Part shown: one piece after another, positions 1 to 8,930 of the stretch | How positions within the stretch are numbered: the stretch's first letter is position 1 | Layout: the number at the start of each line of letters is the position of its first letter | Source of the DNA: Methylocella tundrae | GTDB lineage: Bacteria; Pseudomonadota; Alphaproteobacteria; Rhizobiales; Beijerinckiaceae | Direction: 5' to 3' | Length of the DNA stretch: 64,000 bases | NCBI RefSeq assembly: GCF_901905185.1 | Contig: NZ_CABFMQ020000001.1 | Coordinates: 124,001-188,000 of the forward strand | Program-made: the position numbers and the translations under genes | Notes under the pieces: generated by a model | Told to the model about the DNA's origin: nothing | The model's database searches: none | Seen by the model: the letters and a program-made list of their open reading frames with translations, nothing else

Positions 1-2
1 GC

Positions 3-572
3 GCGGGGGCGTTCGCTCAGGGCGTGACGCGCAACGTCACGGTGGTCAATCCGTCGAGCCTCAGTGAAGTCAACGCCGACAATGCCGCCGGCGTTGCGAT
101 CGACATTTTGCCCTCCGATCAATTCGCCATCGGCGCCAAGGTGGTGTTTCGCGTGACGACGAAAAAGCCCGGCTATCTGATCCTCGTCGACGTCGACGCA
201 TCCGGCAAAGTCACACAGCGCTACCCCAACCTCTACTCTATGGCGCTGCCGGCGGGCGCGAGCGAGAACGCCAATCTCGTTCAACCGGGAAAGCCCGTCG
301 CCATTCCCGATCTTTCAAATCCCTTCGCGCATTTCGAATACATCGCCGAGGCGCCGGCGGGGCAAGGGTTGATCCTCGCGCTGCTCAGCCCGAAGCCGGT
401 GCATGTGGTCGATCTCCCCGATGTGCCGCAGGAGATGATCGGCACAAACGCGGCGGCGAATTTTCTCTATGACGCCGCGCGGCGTCTGCGCATAGCGGGC
501 CGGGACGCCGGCGCGCCGCTGGCCGATCCGCAATGGTCCTTCGCCGTCAAATCATATTCGATCACCCCTTAG
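3..572 (+). CDS. DUF4384-type exported protein, 5' end cut by the window
   Basis: The reading frame is open from the first bases of the window, so the gene starts upstream. The visible N-terminus reads Ala-Gly-Ala-Phe-Ala-Gln-Gly, which looks like the end of a signal peptide. The GTG at 24 is therefore probably internal. The body is a beta-rich domain with the DUF4384 pattern: a hydrophobic strand followed by 'GYLILVDVDASGKVTQRYPN' near visible residues 57-76. This family is often found attached to caspase-like or kinase-like proteins and beside secretion loci. The gene ends 38 bp before the methyltransferase and runs in the same direction. Its role is unknown. The domain call is from pattern memory, not a search. 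Confidence 0.6.
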   Translation, partial: AGAFAQGVTRNVTVVNPSSLSEVNADNAAGVAIDILPSDQFAIGAKVVFRVTTKKPGYLILVDVDASGKVTQRYPNLYSMALPAGASENANLVQPGKPVAIPDLSNPFAHFEYIAEAPAGQGLILALLSPKPVHVVDLPDVPQEMIGTNAAANFLYDAARRLRIAGRDAGAPLADPQWSFAVKSYSITP

Positions 573-613
573 GTTAGCGGGCGCGGACCGAAGCCTGCGG
601 AGGCGCGCGAGTG

Positions 614-2056
614 ATGAATCCCTACGATCTCGTCCGCTACCCGAACTGGCCCGTTTCCGAGACGCACCCGACCAGTCTCGGCGCGTTCGCGACGCTTTTT
701 GGGCGCGCCGCCGCGCCTTTCTCCGCCTGCCGCGTGTTGGAAGTCGGCTGCGGCGAGGGCGTCAATCTGATGAGCATGGCGCTTGGCGCCCCAAACTCGG
801 AGTTCGTCGGCCTTGATCTGGCTGAAGCGCCGATCGCGGCTGGCCGCGACATGGCCCGCTCCGCGGGGATTGCCAATGTCAGCCTTGTTCAGCGCGATAT
901 CACGCAGGCGCATCTGGGGCTCGGAGAATTCGACTATGTCATCGCGCATGGAGTCTATGCCTGGGTTCCGCCCGCCGTGCGGGAGGCGTTGATGCGGCTC
1001 GCAGCGAGCTGTCTGCGGCCAAGCGGTCTTTTCTATGTCAGCTATAATGTTCGTCCCGGCTGCCGCTTGCGGCAGGCGCTGCGCGATTTGCTGCGCGATG
1101 CGACGCGGCATATCGAAGACCCCGTTCTCCAGCTCGACGCAGCGCGAAGGGCTCTTGCGCGCTATATCGATTTGTGGTCGCAGGATGATCCGTTTCAAAA
1201 TGCATTGATTGAGGAAGCGCGTGACGCGCTGAAACGTCCTCCGGCGGTATTATATCATGACGAACTCGGCGATATTTACGCGCCGCAGCTCCTCGTTGAC
1301 GTCGCGGCGGCGGCGCGCGCCGAAGGTCTCGAATATCTTTGCGACGCAAAGCCAAGCCTCAGCGCCGAAGCTCTGTTTCCATCCAAGAAATTTCTGAGCG
1401 AGTCCAAAGAGGATTGGGCGCGCTTCGAGCAACTGCTGGACTTTGCCGACATGCGGCGCTTCCGTCGGTCGATCTTTTGCCGGGCGGGGAAAATCGATCG
1501 GCAACCGCGGCATGAACATCTGCGCGGCCTTTGGGCGAGCGCTGATCTAACCCCGCTCGGCGCAAGCGCCGATGAGACGGGAAGCTTTGCGTTCCGCGCT
1601 CATAATGGCGCTGAAATCGTCACTCAAGATCGGCGCTTCGCTACCGTCCTTGCGAACCTCGGCGAAACTTTTCCCCAATGTGTTCCGCTTGACGCGATTG
1701 CGTCGGAGCCGACGCTCACCGAGCCATTGCTCCGGCTTTTCGTCAGCCGGATCGTCGCGCTTCAAACGGAGCCGATGCGCTTCACGGCGGCGCCCGGCGA
1801 GCGCCCGATCGCCAGTCCGCTCGCCCGCGCGCAGGCCGCGCAAGGCGAGAGCTTCCTCGCCTCGTTGCGCCACAAGCCCGTTCAGATGGAGGACGCGGCT
1901 GTGCGCGCCTTCGTGACGTTGATGGACGGGACGCGAACGCGCGATGATCTTGCCCATGAAATGGAAAGGCGCACCGGCATGACGCCCGCCGCCGCGACCG
2001 CGCGCACGGCGGCGGCGGTCGATGGGTTGGCGCGGCTCGGGCTGATGATGGCGTGA
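614..2056 (+). CDS. SAM-dependent methyltransferase with C-terminal regulatory domain
   Basis: A protein of about 480 residues with a class I methyltransferase core in the N-terminal third. Motif I is 'VLEVGCGEG' near residues 42-50, an acidic 'GLDLAEAP' follows, and 'FDYVIAHGVYAWVP' is typical of the group annotated as methyltransferases with a regulatory domain. The C-terminal part lacks methyltransferase motifs and matches the helical regulatory region of that group. ATG at 614 directly follows a GTG at 611, and either could start. The substrate is not known. The stop lies 8 bp from the stop of the convergent tssH gene, so it borders the T6SS island and may or may not belong to it. Confidence 0.7.
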   Translation: MNPYDLVRYPNWPVSETHPTSLGAFATLFGRAAAPFSACRVLEVGCGEGVNLMSMALGAPNSEFVGLDLAEAPIAAGRDMARSAGIANVSLVQRDITQAHLGLGEFDYVIAHGVYAWVPPAVREALMRLAASCLRPSGLFYVSYNVRPGCRLRQALRDLLRDATRHIEDPVLQLDAARRALARYIDLWSQDDPFQNALIEEARDALKRPPAVLYHDELGDIYAPQLLVDVAAAARAEGLEYLCDAKPSLSAEALFPSKKFLSESKEDWARFEQLLDFADMRRFRRSIFCRAGKIDRQPRHEHLRGLWASADLTPLGASADETGSFAFRAHNGAEIVTQDRRFATVLANLGETFPQCVPLDAIASEPTLTEPLLRLFVSRIVALQTEPMRFTAAPGERPIASPLARAQAAQGESFLASLRHKPVQMEDAAVRAFVTLMDGTRTRDDLAHEMERRTGMTPAAATARTAAAVDGLARLGLMMA

Positions 2057-2064
2057 TCCGAAGG

Positions 2065-4701
2065 CTACCCCCACGCATAGGCAAAGGCGCCGTTCTCCAT
2101 CGTTACGCGCGCTTCCTTTAGTTCTTCCTTTGCCAGAGAGCGCTTCAGGAACTCGCGCGAGAGCGCCGGCAACAGCGTATTGGTGATGATGTTGTCGATG
2201 ATGCGGCCGCCCGAATCCGGATCGTTGCAGAGCGACACGATATGATCGACCACCGCGTCGTCGTAGGTAAAGCTTGCGTTATGGTTGTCGCGAATGCGTT
2301 TGCCGATGCGGCCCAACTGAAGACGAACGATGCCGGAGAGCATCGCCGGAGACAGGGGATAATAGGGGATCGTCACGAGCCGGCCGAGAAGGGCGGCCGG
2401 AAACACCTGCAGGAGATCGGGGCGCAGCGCGGCCCCAAGCGCCTCCGCGTCATCGGCGTAGGCCGGATCTTTTGACAATTCCATGATGACGTCGGTTCCG
2501 ACATTCGACGTCAAAATGATGAGCGTATTCTTGAAGTCGATCCGCCGGCCGGTTCCATCCTCCATGACGCCTTTGTCGAAGACCTGGAAGAACAGCTCAT
2601 GCACGTCGCGATGGGCTTTCTCGATTTCATCGAGCAGCACGACGCTGTAGGGTTTACGCCGCACGGCTTCCGTCAGCCGCCCGCCTTCGCCATAGCCGAC
2701 ATAGCCCGGCGGCGCGCCCTTCAGGGAGGACACGGTGTGCGCCTCCTGAAACTCTGACATGTTGATCGTAATCATGTTCTGTTCGCCGCCATAAAGCGCT
2801 TCGGCGAGCGCCAGCGCCGTTTCCGTTTTGCCGACGCCCGACGGTCCGCAGAGCATGAAGACGCCAATCGGTTTTGAAGGGTTGTCGAGCCTTGCGCGAT
2901 TGGTTTCGATGCGCTTGGCGATCATGCCAAGCCCATGTGATTGGCCGACCACGCGCTTGTTCAAGATCTCAGGCAGGCGCAGCACATTTTCGATCTCGTC
3001 CTTGACCATCCGCCCGACGGGAATGCCGGTCCAGTCGGATACGACGGCCGCGACGGACTGCTCATCGACATGCGCGTAGATCTTGCGCTTTTCAGGGTTG
3101 ACGCCTTCAAGCGCCGCGATTTTCTGCTTCAGTTCTTCCCGTCTGTCGCGGTCGTCCTCCTGCGCGTCGCTCGCGCCTTGGCGCAGCTTGACGATTTCGT
3201 CGATAAGCTTTTGCTCCTCGCTCCACTCGGCCTCAAGGGTCGAGATTGTCTCCTTGAGTTCGGCGAGTTCGGCGTCAATCTCACTCACGCGCTCCTCATC
3301 CATGGCGCCGAGATCGGCGTCGGCGATCAGGGCGGCCTTTTCGGCTTCGAGCGCGGCCAAAGCGACGCGCGCGTCCTCGACCGCGGCTGGCGTCGCATTC
3401 TGGCTGATCGCAACTCTGGCGCATGTGGTGTCGAGAAGGCTCACCGCCTTGTCGGGCAATTGCCGGGCCGGGATGTAGCGGTGCGAGAGATTGACGGCGG
3501 CGACGATCGCCGCGTCGGATATACGCACCTTGTGGTGTTTTTCCATGGGGCCCAGAATGCCGCGCAACATCGTGCAGCACTTCGCAACGTCGGGTTCGTC
3601 GATCTGCACGGGCTGGAATCTGCGCGTCAGCGCGGGATCTTTTTCGAAATACTGCCGGTATTCGGCCCATGTCGTCGCCGCGATCGTGCGCAGCGTTCCG
3701 CGCGCGAGAGCGGGCTTTAAGATGTTGGCGGCGTCGCCCGTGCCAGCCGCGCCGCCCGCGCCGATCAGCGTATGCGCCTCGTCGATAAAGAGGATGACCG
3801 GCGTTGGCGAGGCTTGCACTTCATCGATTACCGAGCGCAGCCGCTGCTCGAATTCGCCCTTCATCGAGGCGCCCGCCTGCATAAGCGTAATGTCGAGCGC
3901 GAGAAGCTTGACGCCGCGCAAAGCAGGAGGCACATCGCCCGCCGCGATTCTTTGTGCGAGCCCTTCGACGACGGCGGTCTTGCCGACGCCGGCCTCTCCC
4001 GTCAAAATCGGATTGTTCTGGCGCCGACGCATCAACACATCGATGATCTGGCGGATTTCATCATCGCGCCCGAGGATCGGGTCCATCTCGCCGGTCGCGG
4101 CCTTTGCGGTGAGGTCTTGCGAGAAGCGGTCGAGCGCGGTCGTTCCCTTGGCGCCTTGCGCTTCGGCGGCGCCGGGCGTGCCGGCCGCGCTGAGGCCGGA
4201 GCCGTCCATTGGCTGAAGATTTTCCTCGTCCGATCCGGCCCAGAGCGCGCGATGCTCATTGGTCGGCGCGTCGGCCGGGATCTTTGCAAATTCTTGCGAG
4301 ATCGAGGTGAAGGCGCGCCGGAGCTCCAGCGACTTCATGGCGCCGGCGAGAATATGGCCGGTGCGAATCTGTGTTTCGCCAAAGAACAGCGTCGCATAAT
4401 GCCAGCCGCGATCGAGGAGATCGATCACGGTGTTGGAGACGCCCGGCATTTCGGTTTCGTTGCGGCGAAACCCGTCGATAGCGCTCGCGATGTCGCTTGC
4501 GAGCCTGGCGCGATCGAGCTTGAAATGGTCGGCGGTGAGGGCGAGATCGGAGCGCTCCTTCTGCAGGATATGGGCGAGCCAATGCGCCAGTTCGACATTG
4601 CGGTTGCCGCTGCTTTTCGCATGGCGAAGCGCCTGAATGAAGGTCTCGTATCCGACCCTGTTCAGCTTGCCGGTCACCGCCTCGAGACTGATGTCAGCCA
4701 T
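2065..4701 (-). CDS. tssH: T6SS sheath-disassembly ATPase ClpV (TssH)
   Basis: An 878-residue AAA+ disaggregase that removes contracted TssBC sheaths so that subunits are recycled. An N-terminal Clp repeat region (about 1-150) is followed by a first AAA module with Walker A 'GEAGVGKTAVVEG' near residue 235. A coiled-coil middle domain (about 400-520) comes next, then a second AAA module with Walker A 'GPSGVGKTE' near 620 and the ClpB-type C-terminal domain. The start at 4701 (Met-Ala-Asp-Ile) was chosen because it matches the family N-terminus and overlaps the tssG stop by 8 bp. It is the last gene of the minus-strand T6SS arm and converges with the methyltransferase gene. Confidence 0.95.
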   Translation of the reverse strand: MADISLEAVTGKLNRVGYETFIQALRHAKSSGNRNVELAHWLAHILQKERSDLALTADHFKLDRARLASDIASAIDGFRRNETEMPGVSNTVIDLLDRGWHYATLFFGETQIRTGHILAGAMKSLELRRAFTSISQEFAKIPADAPTNEHRALWAGSDEENLQPMDGSGLSAAGTPGAAEAQGAKGTTALDRFSQDLTAKAATGEMDPILGRDDEIRQIIDVLMRRRQNNPILTGEAGVGKTAVVEGLAQRIAAGDVPPALRGVKLLALDITLMQAGASMKGEFEQRLRSVIDEVQASPTPVILFIDEAHTLIGAGGAAGTGDAANILKPALARGTLRTIAATTWAEYRQYFEKDPALTRRFQPVQIDEPDVAKCCTMLRGILGPMEKHHKVRISDAAIVAAVNLSHRYIPARQLPDKAVSLLDTTCARVAISQNATPAAVEDARVALAALEAEKAALIADADLGAMDEERVSEIDAELAELKETISTLEAEWSEEQKLIDEIVKLRQGASDAQEDDRDRREELKQKIAALEGVNPEKRKIYAHVDEQSVAAVVSDWTGIPVGRMVKDEIENVLRLPEILNKRVVGQSHGLGMIAKRIETNRARLDNPSKPIGVFMLCGPSGVGKTETALALAEALYGGEQNMITINMSEFQEAHTVSSLKGAPPGYVGYGEGGRLTEAVRRKPYSVVLLDEIEKAHRDVHELFFQVFDKGVMEDGTGRRIDFKNTLIILTSNVGTDVIMELSKDPAYADDAEALGAALRPDLLQVFPAALLGRLVTIPYYPLSPAMLSGIVRLQLGRIGKRIRDNHNASFTYDDAVVDHIVSLCNDPDSGGRIIDNIITNTLLPALSREFLKRSLAKEELKEARVTMENGAFAYAWG

Positions 4702-5725
4702 GATTTGCCCCCGCCTTGCCTTGCGATGCCTTGGCGCGCTTTTCGCGCATTCTTTCGGCCGGATGGAAGCGCGCATCGCGCCGATAGGCCTCCGCCGCGC
4801 TCCAATCTGGCGCCAGCCAGCTCGTCCAGCCAAGATCGCCGGAACGCCCGAGCCTGACGGGCTGAACCGATTTCGCCGGGATCGCAAGCTCGAGATCCCA
4901 ATCGAGCTCCTCGCCGACATAGAAGAAAACCATATCGGCAAGCGGCTCGCAGAATTCGCCTTCCGGCAGGAAGCGGCGATAGGCCTCCATGTCAGGCACA
5001 TAGATGCGGATGCGTATCTTGTCCTGCACGCTGTAAAAGCTCGCGCCGATAAGTGTGTCGACGCCGAGCGAGGCCGAGCCGAGCCTTGAGCGGTCCGCTT
5101 CGTCGAGCGTGAGGCGCGAGCCCACGAACTCGACGATCTCCGCCTCGACATGAAAATGGCCCCGGATAAAGCCGCGTAGACGCGATGCGGATTTCGCCTG
5201 CGCTCCAAGCAGTCCTGCAAAGCTCAGCTTGGCGCGGTCCTCGACGCTATCGAGGTTGCGGAACACCGGTGAGCCAAGGCCAGCCGCGGCGCCGACATAG
5301 GTCTCGAAACGGTCCTGGTCCGGCCGGTCATGCTGTGCGATCGGCCGCGCGTCCGCCCAGGCGCGAAAGAACAATTGCAGGAAGCGATGGTTGATGATGT
5401 CGAGGAAACGCGGAAAAGCGTCGTCCTGCGCCAGCAGCCAGCCATAGGCTTCCTCGGTCGCCGCCAGCGGCAACGCGCCCTGTGGGCCGAGAAAGCCGAG
5501 GAATTTCGTCAATATGCGCGCGCTTTGATCGTCGAGCCGCTCGAATTTGCTCAGCGTCGAGGCGGGAAAATCCATGTAAGGATCTTGGCCCAGCCGGGCG
5601 TAATCCTCGCGCAGCGCGCCGGCGTCGCCAATGCGCGGCAAGTCCGGATGGCGGCGTTCGAGCGCGCGCAGCACGGCGAAGAAATCGAAGCGCCAGGGTT
5701 CCTCCTCGATGCCGGAAAAGCTCAT
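4694..5725 (-). CDS. tssG: T6SS baseplate protein TssG
   Basis: A 343-residue TssG (ImpH/VasB family) subunit. With TssE, TssF and TssK it forms the wedge of the cytoplasmic T6SS baseplate that docks on the membrane complex. The N-terminus 'EEPWRFDFFAVLRALERRHP' and the downstream 'FLGFLGPQGALPLAATEEAY' are characteristic of the family. The chosen start at 5725 shares an ATGA overlap with the tssF stop, and the gene's own stop overlaps the tssH start. Translational coupling through the three genes is therefore likely. The open frame continues upstream to 5830, but that extension lies inside tssF and has no family similarity. Confidence 0.93.
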   Translation of the reverse strand: MSFSGIEEEPWRFDFFAVLRALERRHPDLPRIGDAGALREDYARLGQDPYMDFPASTLSKFERLDDQSARILTKFLGFLGPQGALPLAATEEAYGWLLAQDDAFPRFLDIINHRFLQLFFRAWADARPIAQHDRPDQDRFETYVGAAAGLGSPVFRNLDSVEDRAKLSFAGLLGAQAKSASRLRGFIRGHFHVEAEIVEFVGSRLTLDEADRSRLGSASLGVDTLIGASFYSVQDKIRIRIYVPDMEAYRRFLPEGEFCEPLADMVFFYVGEELDWDLELAIPAKSVQPVRLGRSGDLGWTSWLAPDWSAAEAYRRDARFHPAERMREKRAKASQGKAGANHG

Positions 5726-7677
5726 AGCGGCCTCCGCAATCCGGCGCGCACCGGCCAGCGCATCACCTCGCCGCGATCGACGCTCAAGATCACGGTCTGG
5801 GTGAAATGATTGAAGCCGGCATATTCGCAATAGAAACGATCGAGGATCGCGCCGATGAGGAAAATGCCATTGCCCTCGAAGGCTTTCTCGTCGATCGTCA
5901 CGCTGACTTCGACGCCGCGTGCGACGCCGACGCCGCCCGCCTGGCGGATGCGGCGCACGATGGGCCGGCTGTCGACGCTGCGCAGCCCGCGAATGCGCCT
6001 CTCCGTGGCGCTGTCAGACAGATCGGCGAACATTGAGACGGTTTCGCGCAGCGCCTGCGCATTGCGGCCTGCCCCGCGTTCGGCGAGGCCGAGATGATTG
6101 AGGCTCAAGAGATTGATGAGACGCCAGGTAACTTTGCCGGCATAAGCCGATTCGCCGCGGCTGCGCAATTGCGCGACGATCGGCTCACGCGGACGCGTTG
6201 GTCCGGCGACGCAATGAAGATCGATCGCGGTATTGTCAATGAGACGGAAATCCGCGCCGCCTTGCCCGACGGGCAATTGCTCGGTGAGGTGCCGATTGGA
6301 GCAAAGCGCGGTGACGCTGAGTTCGGCGACCGGCCGCTCTTCGCCGGGGGGCGCGACCAGCGCGATGAACATGTCGGTGCCAATATAATCCGAAGACAGT
6401 CCATATTTGTTTTCGCGCGCCGTGCGCCGCCGGGGCATGCGGCGGATCGCATAAGAGAGCCTGTCGTGGCCGCCCGCTTCGGCCTCCGCCGAATAGAGCG
6501 GGCGAACGGGAGCCGCGTCCGCGCCGCCGCGGTAATGGGCGACGACGCTGAGCAGCCGATGCGGCTCGTAGTCGAGATAGCGGCTGCGATCTGGAACGAT
6601 ATGATATTCGTGCTGGTTGGATTTGACCTGAACGCGGTCGGTGGTTTTTTCAAAGAGATTGATCGCCGGCGCGGCGTAAAGGGCGAAGATTCTGGGCGTT
6701 ACCGCGATCTGCAGGCGCGGGTTGATTTCCTTGAAGCTGATGATGATGTCGATGTTGCGCGCGGCCAGCCGCGCGAAGATCTGGCGTAGCCCAGTCAGGC
6801 GAAAGCCGAGGAATTTGCGTGGAAAAATGAAATATTCACGAAGCCATTCAAAGCCCGCGAAGATGCGATCATTTTTTGGAAAAAGCGCTTCGTCGTCGCG
6901 AAAGCCGAGCTGCTCGATCAGCTCTGGACCGGCCGGGATGACGATCGGATCGCCAAACGAATCAAGGCAGCGGAAATAGACGCCCTTGGCGCTGGCGAAA
7001 ATCTGTTCGTAAAGCGCGATCGCATCCTGCTCGGGTCCCAGAAAATGAAACGGAAGCTCATTGACGCGGCAGCCGTCGAACCAGAGATCCGGGCGTTCGG
7101 CCGCCTCGGCGTCGCCTGGCTCATCTTCGATACGGTTCGCGCTGCGGTGGGTCAGCGAGATCTTGAGGCCGGCGAGCACGTCGGCGCCTACCGGAACGCC
7201 GAGCGCCTGCAATGGCGCGGGGGAGCCGAAATATTCGGCGCTGGTGATTTCAAAGGGCAGCAATGTAATTTTCGAGGTCAGGCGGAAGCGGCAGGCGACC
7301 TGTCGGTCCTGTTCGCGATAGACGGCCTCGAGATAGGAGCCGCGCGCAATTGGCTGTCCATCGCGCAGCGCCGCATCCTCGAAGGGGGGCTGCGCGCGCA
7401 CGAGGATAACGGACGGCGTCGGGGCGAGATAATCGGGAACGAGCTGCTCGAGAAGATTGTTGGTGAATTCCGGAAACTCATGTTTGAGCTTCAGCTGCAC
7501 GCGGGCGGCGAGAAAGGCCGCGCCTTCGAGAAGGCCGCCGATCATCGGGTCCATACGTTCATCGAGAAGGCCGCCGAGCCTTTCGGCGACGCCCGGATAA
7601 TCCTCGGCGAATTCACGCGCCTGTTCGTGCAGCAGCTTCAGTTCGCGATCATAGTGATCGAGGAATTCACGGTTCAT
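5722..7677 (-). CDS. tssF: T6SS baseplate protein TssF
   Basis: A 651-residue TssF (ImpG/VasA family) baseplate wedge subunit. The N-terminus 'NREFLDHYDRELKLLHEQA' and the following segment with 'DPMIGGLLEGAAFLAARV' are diagnostic. The start at 7677 was chosen on that match; the frame upstream of it runs through tssE. The stop is coupled to tssG by a 4-bp overlap, and only 4 bp separate the tssE stop from this start. The protein is slightly longer than the roughly 600 residues usual for the family. Nothing suggests truncation or frameshift. Confidence 0.93.
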   Translation of the reverse strand: MNREFLDHYDRELKLLHEQAREFAEDYPGVAERLGGLLDERMDPMIGGLLEGAAFLAARVQLKLKHEFPEFTNNLLEQLVPDYLAPTPSVILVRAQPPFEDAALRDGQPIARGSYLEAVYREQDRQVACRFRLTSKITLLPFEITSAEYFGSPAPLQALGVPVGADVLAGLKISLTHRSANRIEDEPGDAEAAERPDLWFDGCRVNELPFHFLGPEQDAIALYEQIFASAKGVYFRCLDSFGDPIVIPAGPELIEQLGFRDDEALFPKNDRIFAGFEWLREYFIFPRKFLGFRLTGLRQIFARLAARNIDIIISFKEINPRLQIAVTPRIFALYAAPAINLFEKTTDRVQVKSNQHEYHIVPDRSRYLDYEPHRLLSVVAHYRGGADAAPVRPLYSAEAEAGGHDRLSYAIRRMPRRRTARENKYGLSSDYIGTDMFIALVAPPGEERPVAELSVTALCSNRHLTEQLPVGQGGADFRLIDNTAIDLHCVAGPTRPREPIVAQLRSRGESAYAGKVTWRLINLLSLNHLGLAERGAGRNAQALRETVSMFADLSDSATERRIRGLRSVDSRPIVRRIRQAGGVGVARGVEVSVTIDEKAFEGNGIFLIGAILDRFYCEYAGFNHFTQTVILSVDRGEVMRWPVRAGLRRPL

Positions 7678-7681
7678 GCGC

Positions 7682-8230
7682 TCAGGCTTTCTTGACGACG
7701 ACGCCGCCGCCGTCGAGTTCGACGTCGGCGATGAATTCCACCGGGACGTTGACGGGATTGCACAACAGATCGGCGCGCACCAGAAAGCGCACTTTGAGCT
7801 CGTCCTTGTCGACAGAGGCGTCGCGCGACACTTCAATGGTGCCAGCCACAAGGCGGGGCTCATAGCTTTGCAAAGCGGCGGTGATCTCGCCCTCAATATG
7901 ATCGACGCCGGCTTCGTCGATGCTGCGATGAATGAGGTCCGGCAAACCATAGTTCAGGATGGATTTGCGGACCTCTTCGAACTCGGCGAGATCTTGCGTT
8001 GACTGAAGGGCCACTGTGTTGACGAGAGCTTCGAGGTCTCTTGCGACTTCACGGCGCAAATTTGGTTCGCTGATGGTCGTCCGGACGGCGGCGCGGCGCG
8101 CGGCGATGACGCGATCTCCGGCCTCGTCGCGAAGATCCAGCTTTTCGCGCGCATCCTTCTTGTCGAAGGCGCTGCGAAAGGCGTGCATGAACGGCGGACT
8201 GAGCCGGTTTTTTCGCGGTGTCATGGACAT
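7682..8230 (-). CDS. tssE: T6SS baseplate gp25-like protein TssE
   Basis: A 182-residue gp25-like baseplate protein. It resembles the lysozyme-like gp25 of phage T4 and nucleates sheath polymerisation with TssF and TssG. The C-terminal half carries the conserved 'SILNYGLPDLIHRS' stretch and the terminal beta-rich region of the family. An ATG at 8326 is also in frame, but it would place a hairpin-terminator inside the coding region. The starts at 8230 or 8224 lie just downstream of that hairpin and give a normal length. The gene lies in the minus-strand T6SS operon between hcp and tssF. Confidence 0.88.
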   Translation of the reverse strand: MSMTPRKNRLSPPFMHAFRSAFDKKDAREKLDLRDEAGDRVIAARRAAVRTTISEPNLRREVARDLEALVNTVALQSTQDLAEFEEVRKSILNYGLPDLIHRSIDEAGVDHIEGEITAALQSYEPRLVAGTIEVSRDASVDKDELKVRFLVRADLLCNPVNVPVEFIADVELDGGGVVVKKA

Positions 8231-8276
8231 CCGACGACAATCCTGTGCGGTGGAGCGAGCCGGACGCCGGCGGTTG

Positions 8277-8316
8277 AAAAAGCTCCGGCGCTCCGGTTGT
8301 GATGCCGGAGCGCCGG
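8277..8316 (-). terminator. Hairpin terminator or attenuator between hcp and tssE
   Basis: A perfect 12-bp stem (arms 8285-8296 and 8305-8316) with an 8-nt loop is followed on the minus strand by AGC and five T residues. It starts 11 nt after the hcp stop. The form is that of an intrinsic terminator, and its place suggests partial termination, so that hcp is made in excess over the baseplate and ClpV genes. Confidence 0.7.
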
Positions 8317-8326
8317 CCATACCCAT

Positions 8327-8812
8327 TTAGACTTTCTTGTTTTCCTTGATGTTCCAGCCGGTGGTGACCGCGCCGCCAAGGGTTCCGTCGGGCTTTTGCG
8401 GCTTATATTCCGTCTCGATCTTGGCGTAAGCGAGCGAGATGCTTTCATGCGCCAGATCGCCGCCCGCGGCGTGGTCCTGAAACGAGATCGACGACACCAT
8501 GACGTCGGTGAGCGTGATCTTCAGATATTCCTGCTGTTCCTTGCCGGACTTGCGGAAGGTCAGGATCGCCGATTTGATGTGCTCGCCGTTGGCGCAGGCG
8601 AGAAACAGTTTCGGGCTGCCCTTGTCGACTTTCTTGGTCAGATGGATGTCCTGCAGATGGGCCTTGCCGACGCCGCCGCCGCCGCCATGAGAGAAGGATG
8701 TGGCGTTGGAGACGCCCCACGATATGGTCTCGACCTGCATCTCGTTCTTGTGCTTTGAATCTTCGCTTTCGCCTTCGATGCCGTCGAGCTTTAGAAAAAG
8801 GTCACCAGACAT
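8327..8812 (-). CDS. hcp: T6SS inner tube protein Hcp (TssD)
   Basis: A 161-residue Hcp-family protein. It forms the stacked hexameric tube propelled by sheath contraction and is itself released. Family features include the start 'SGDLFLKLDGIEGES', 'EMQVETISWGVSNATS' and 'TDVMVSSISFQDHAAG'. A strong AGGGGA ribosome-binding site lies about 7 nt before the ATG. A hairpin with a T-run follows the stop. The 118 bp between it and tssC lack a gene and could hold a separate hcp promoter; the stretch is AT-rich compared with its neighbours. Confidence 0.95.
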   Translation of the reverse strand: MSGDLFLKLDGIEGESEDSKHKNEMQVETISWGVSNATSFSHGGGGGVGKAHLQDIHLTKKVDKGSPKLFLACANGEHIKSAILTFRKSGKEQQEYLKITLTDVMVSSISFQDHAAGGDLAHESISLAYAKIETEYKPQKPDGTLGGAVTTGWNIKENKKV

Positions 8813-8930
8813 AATTTATCCCCTTCATTGAATTGAGCGTCTATTGATGCTGTCCAAAAACTGCATCCAAAGTAAATCTAGCTATTATTCCGTTCAAAAG
8901 AGGTGCTAGATCACACAATACTTGCTGGGG

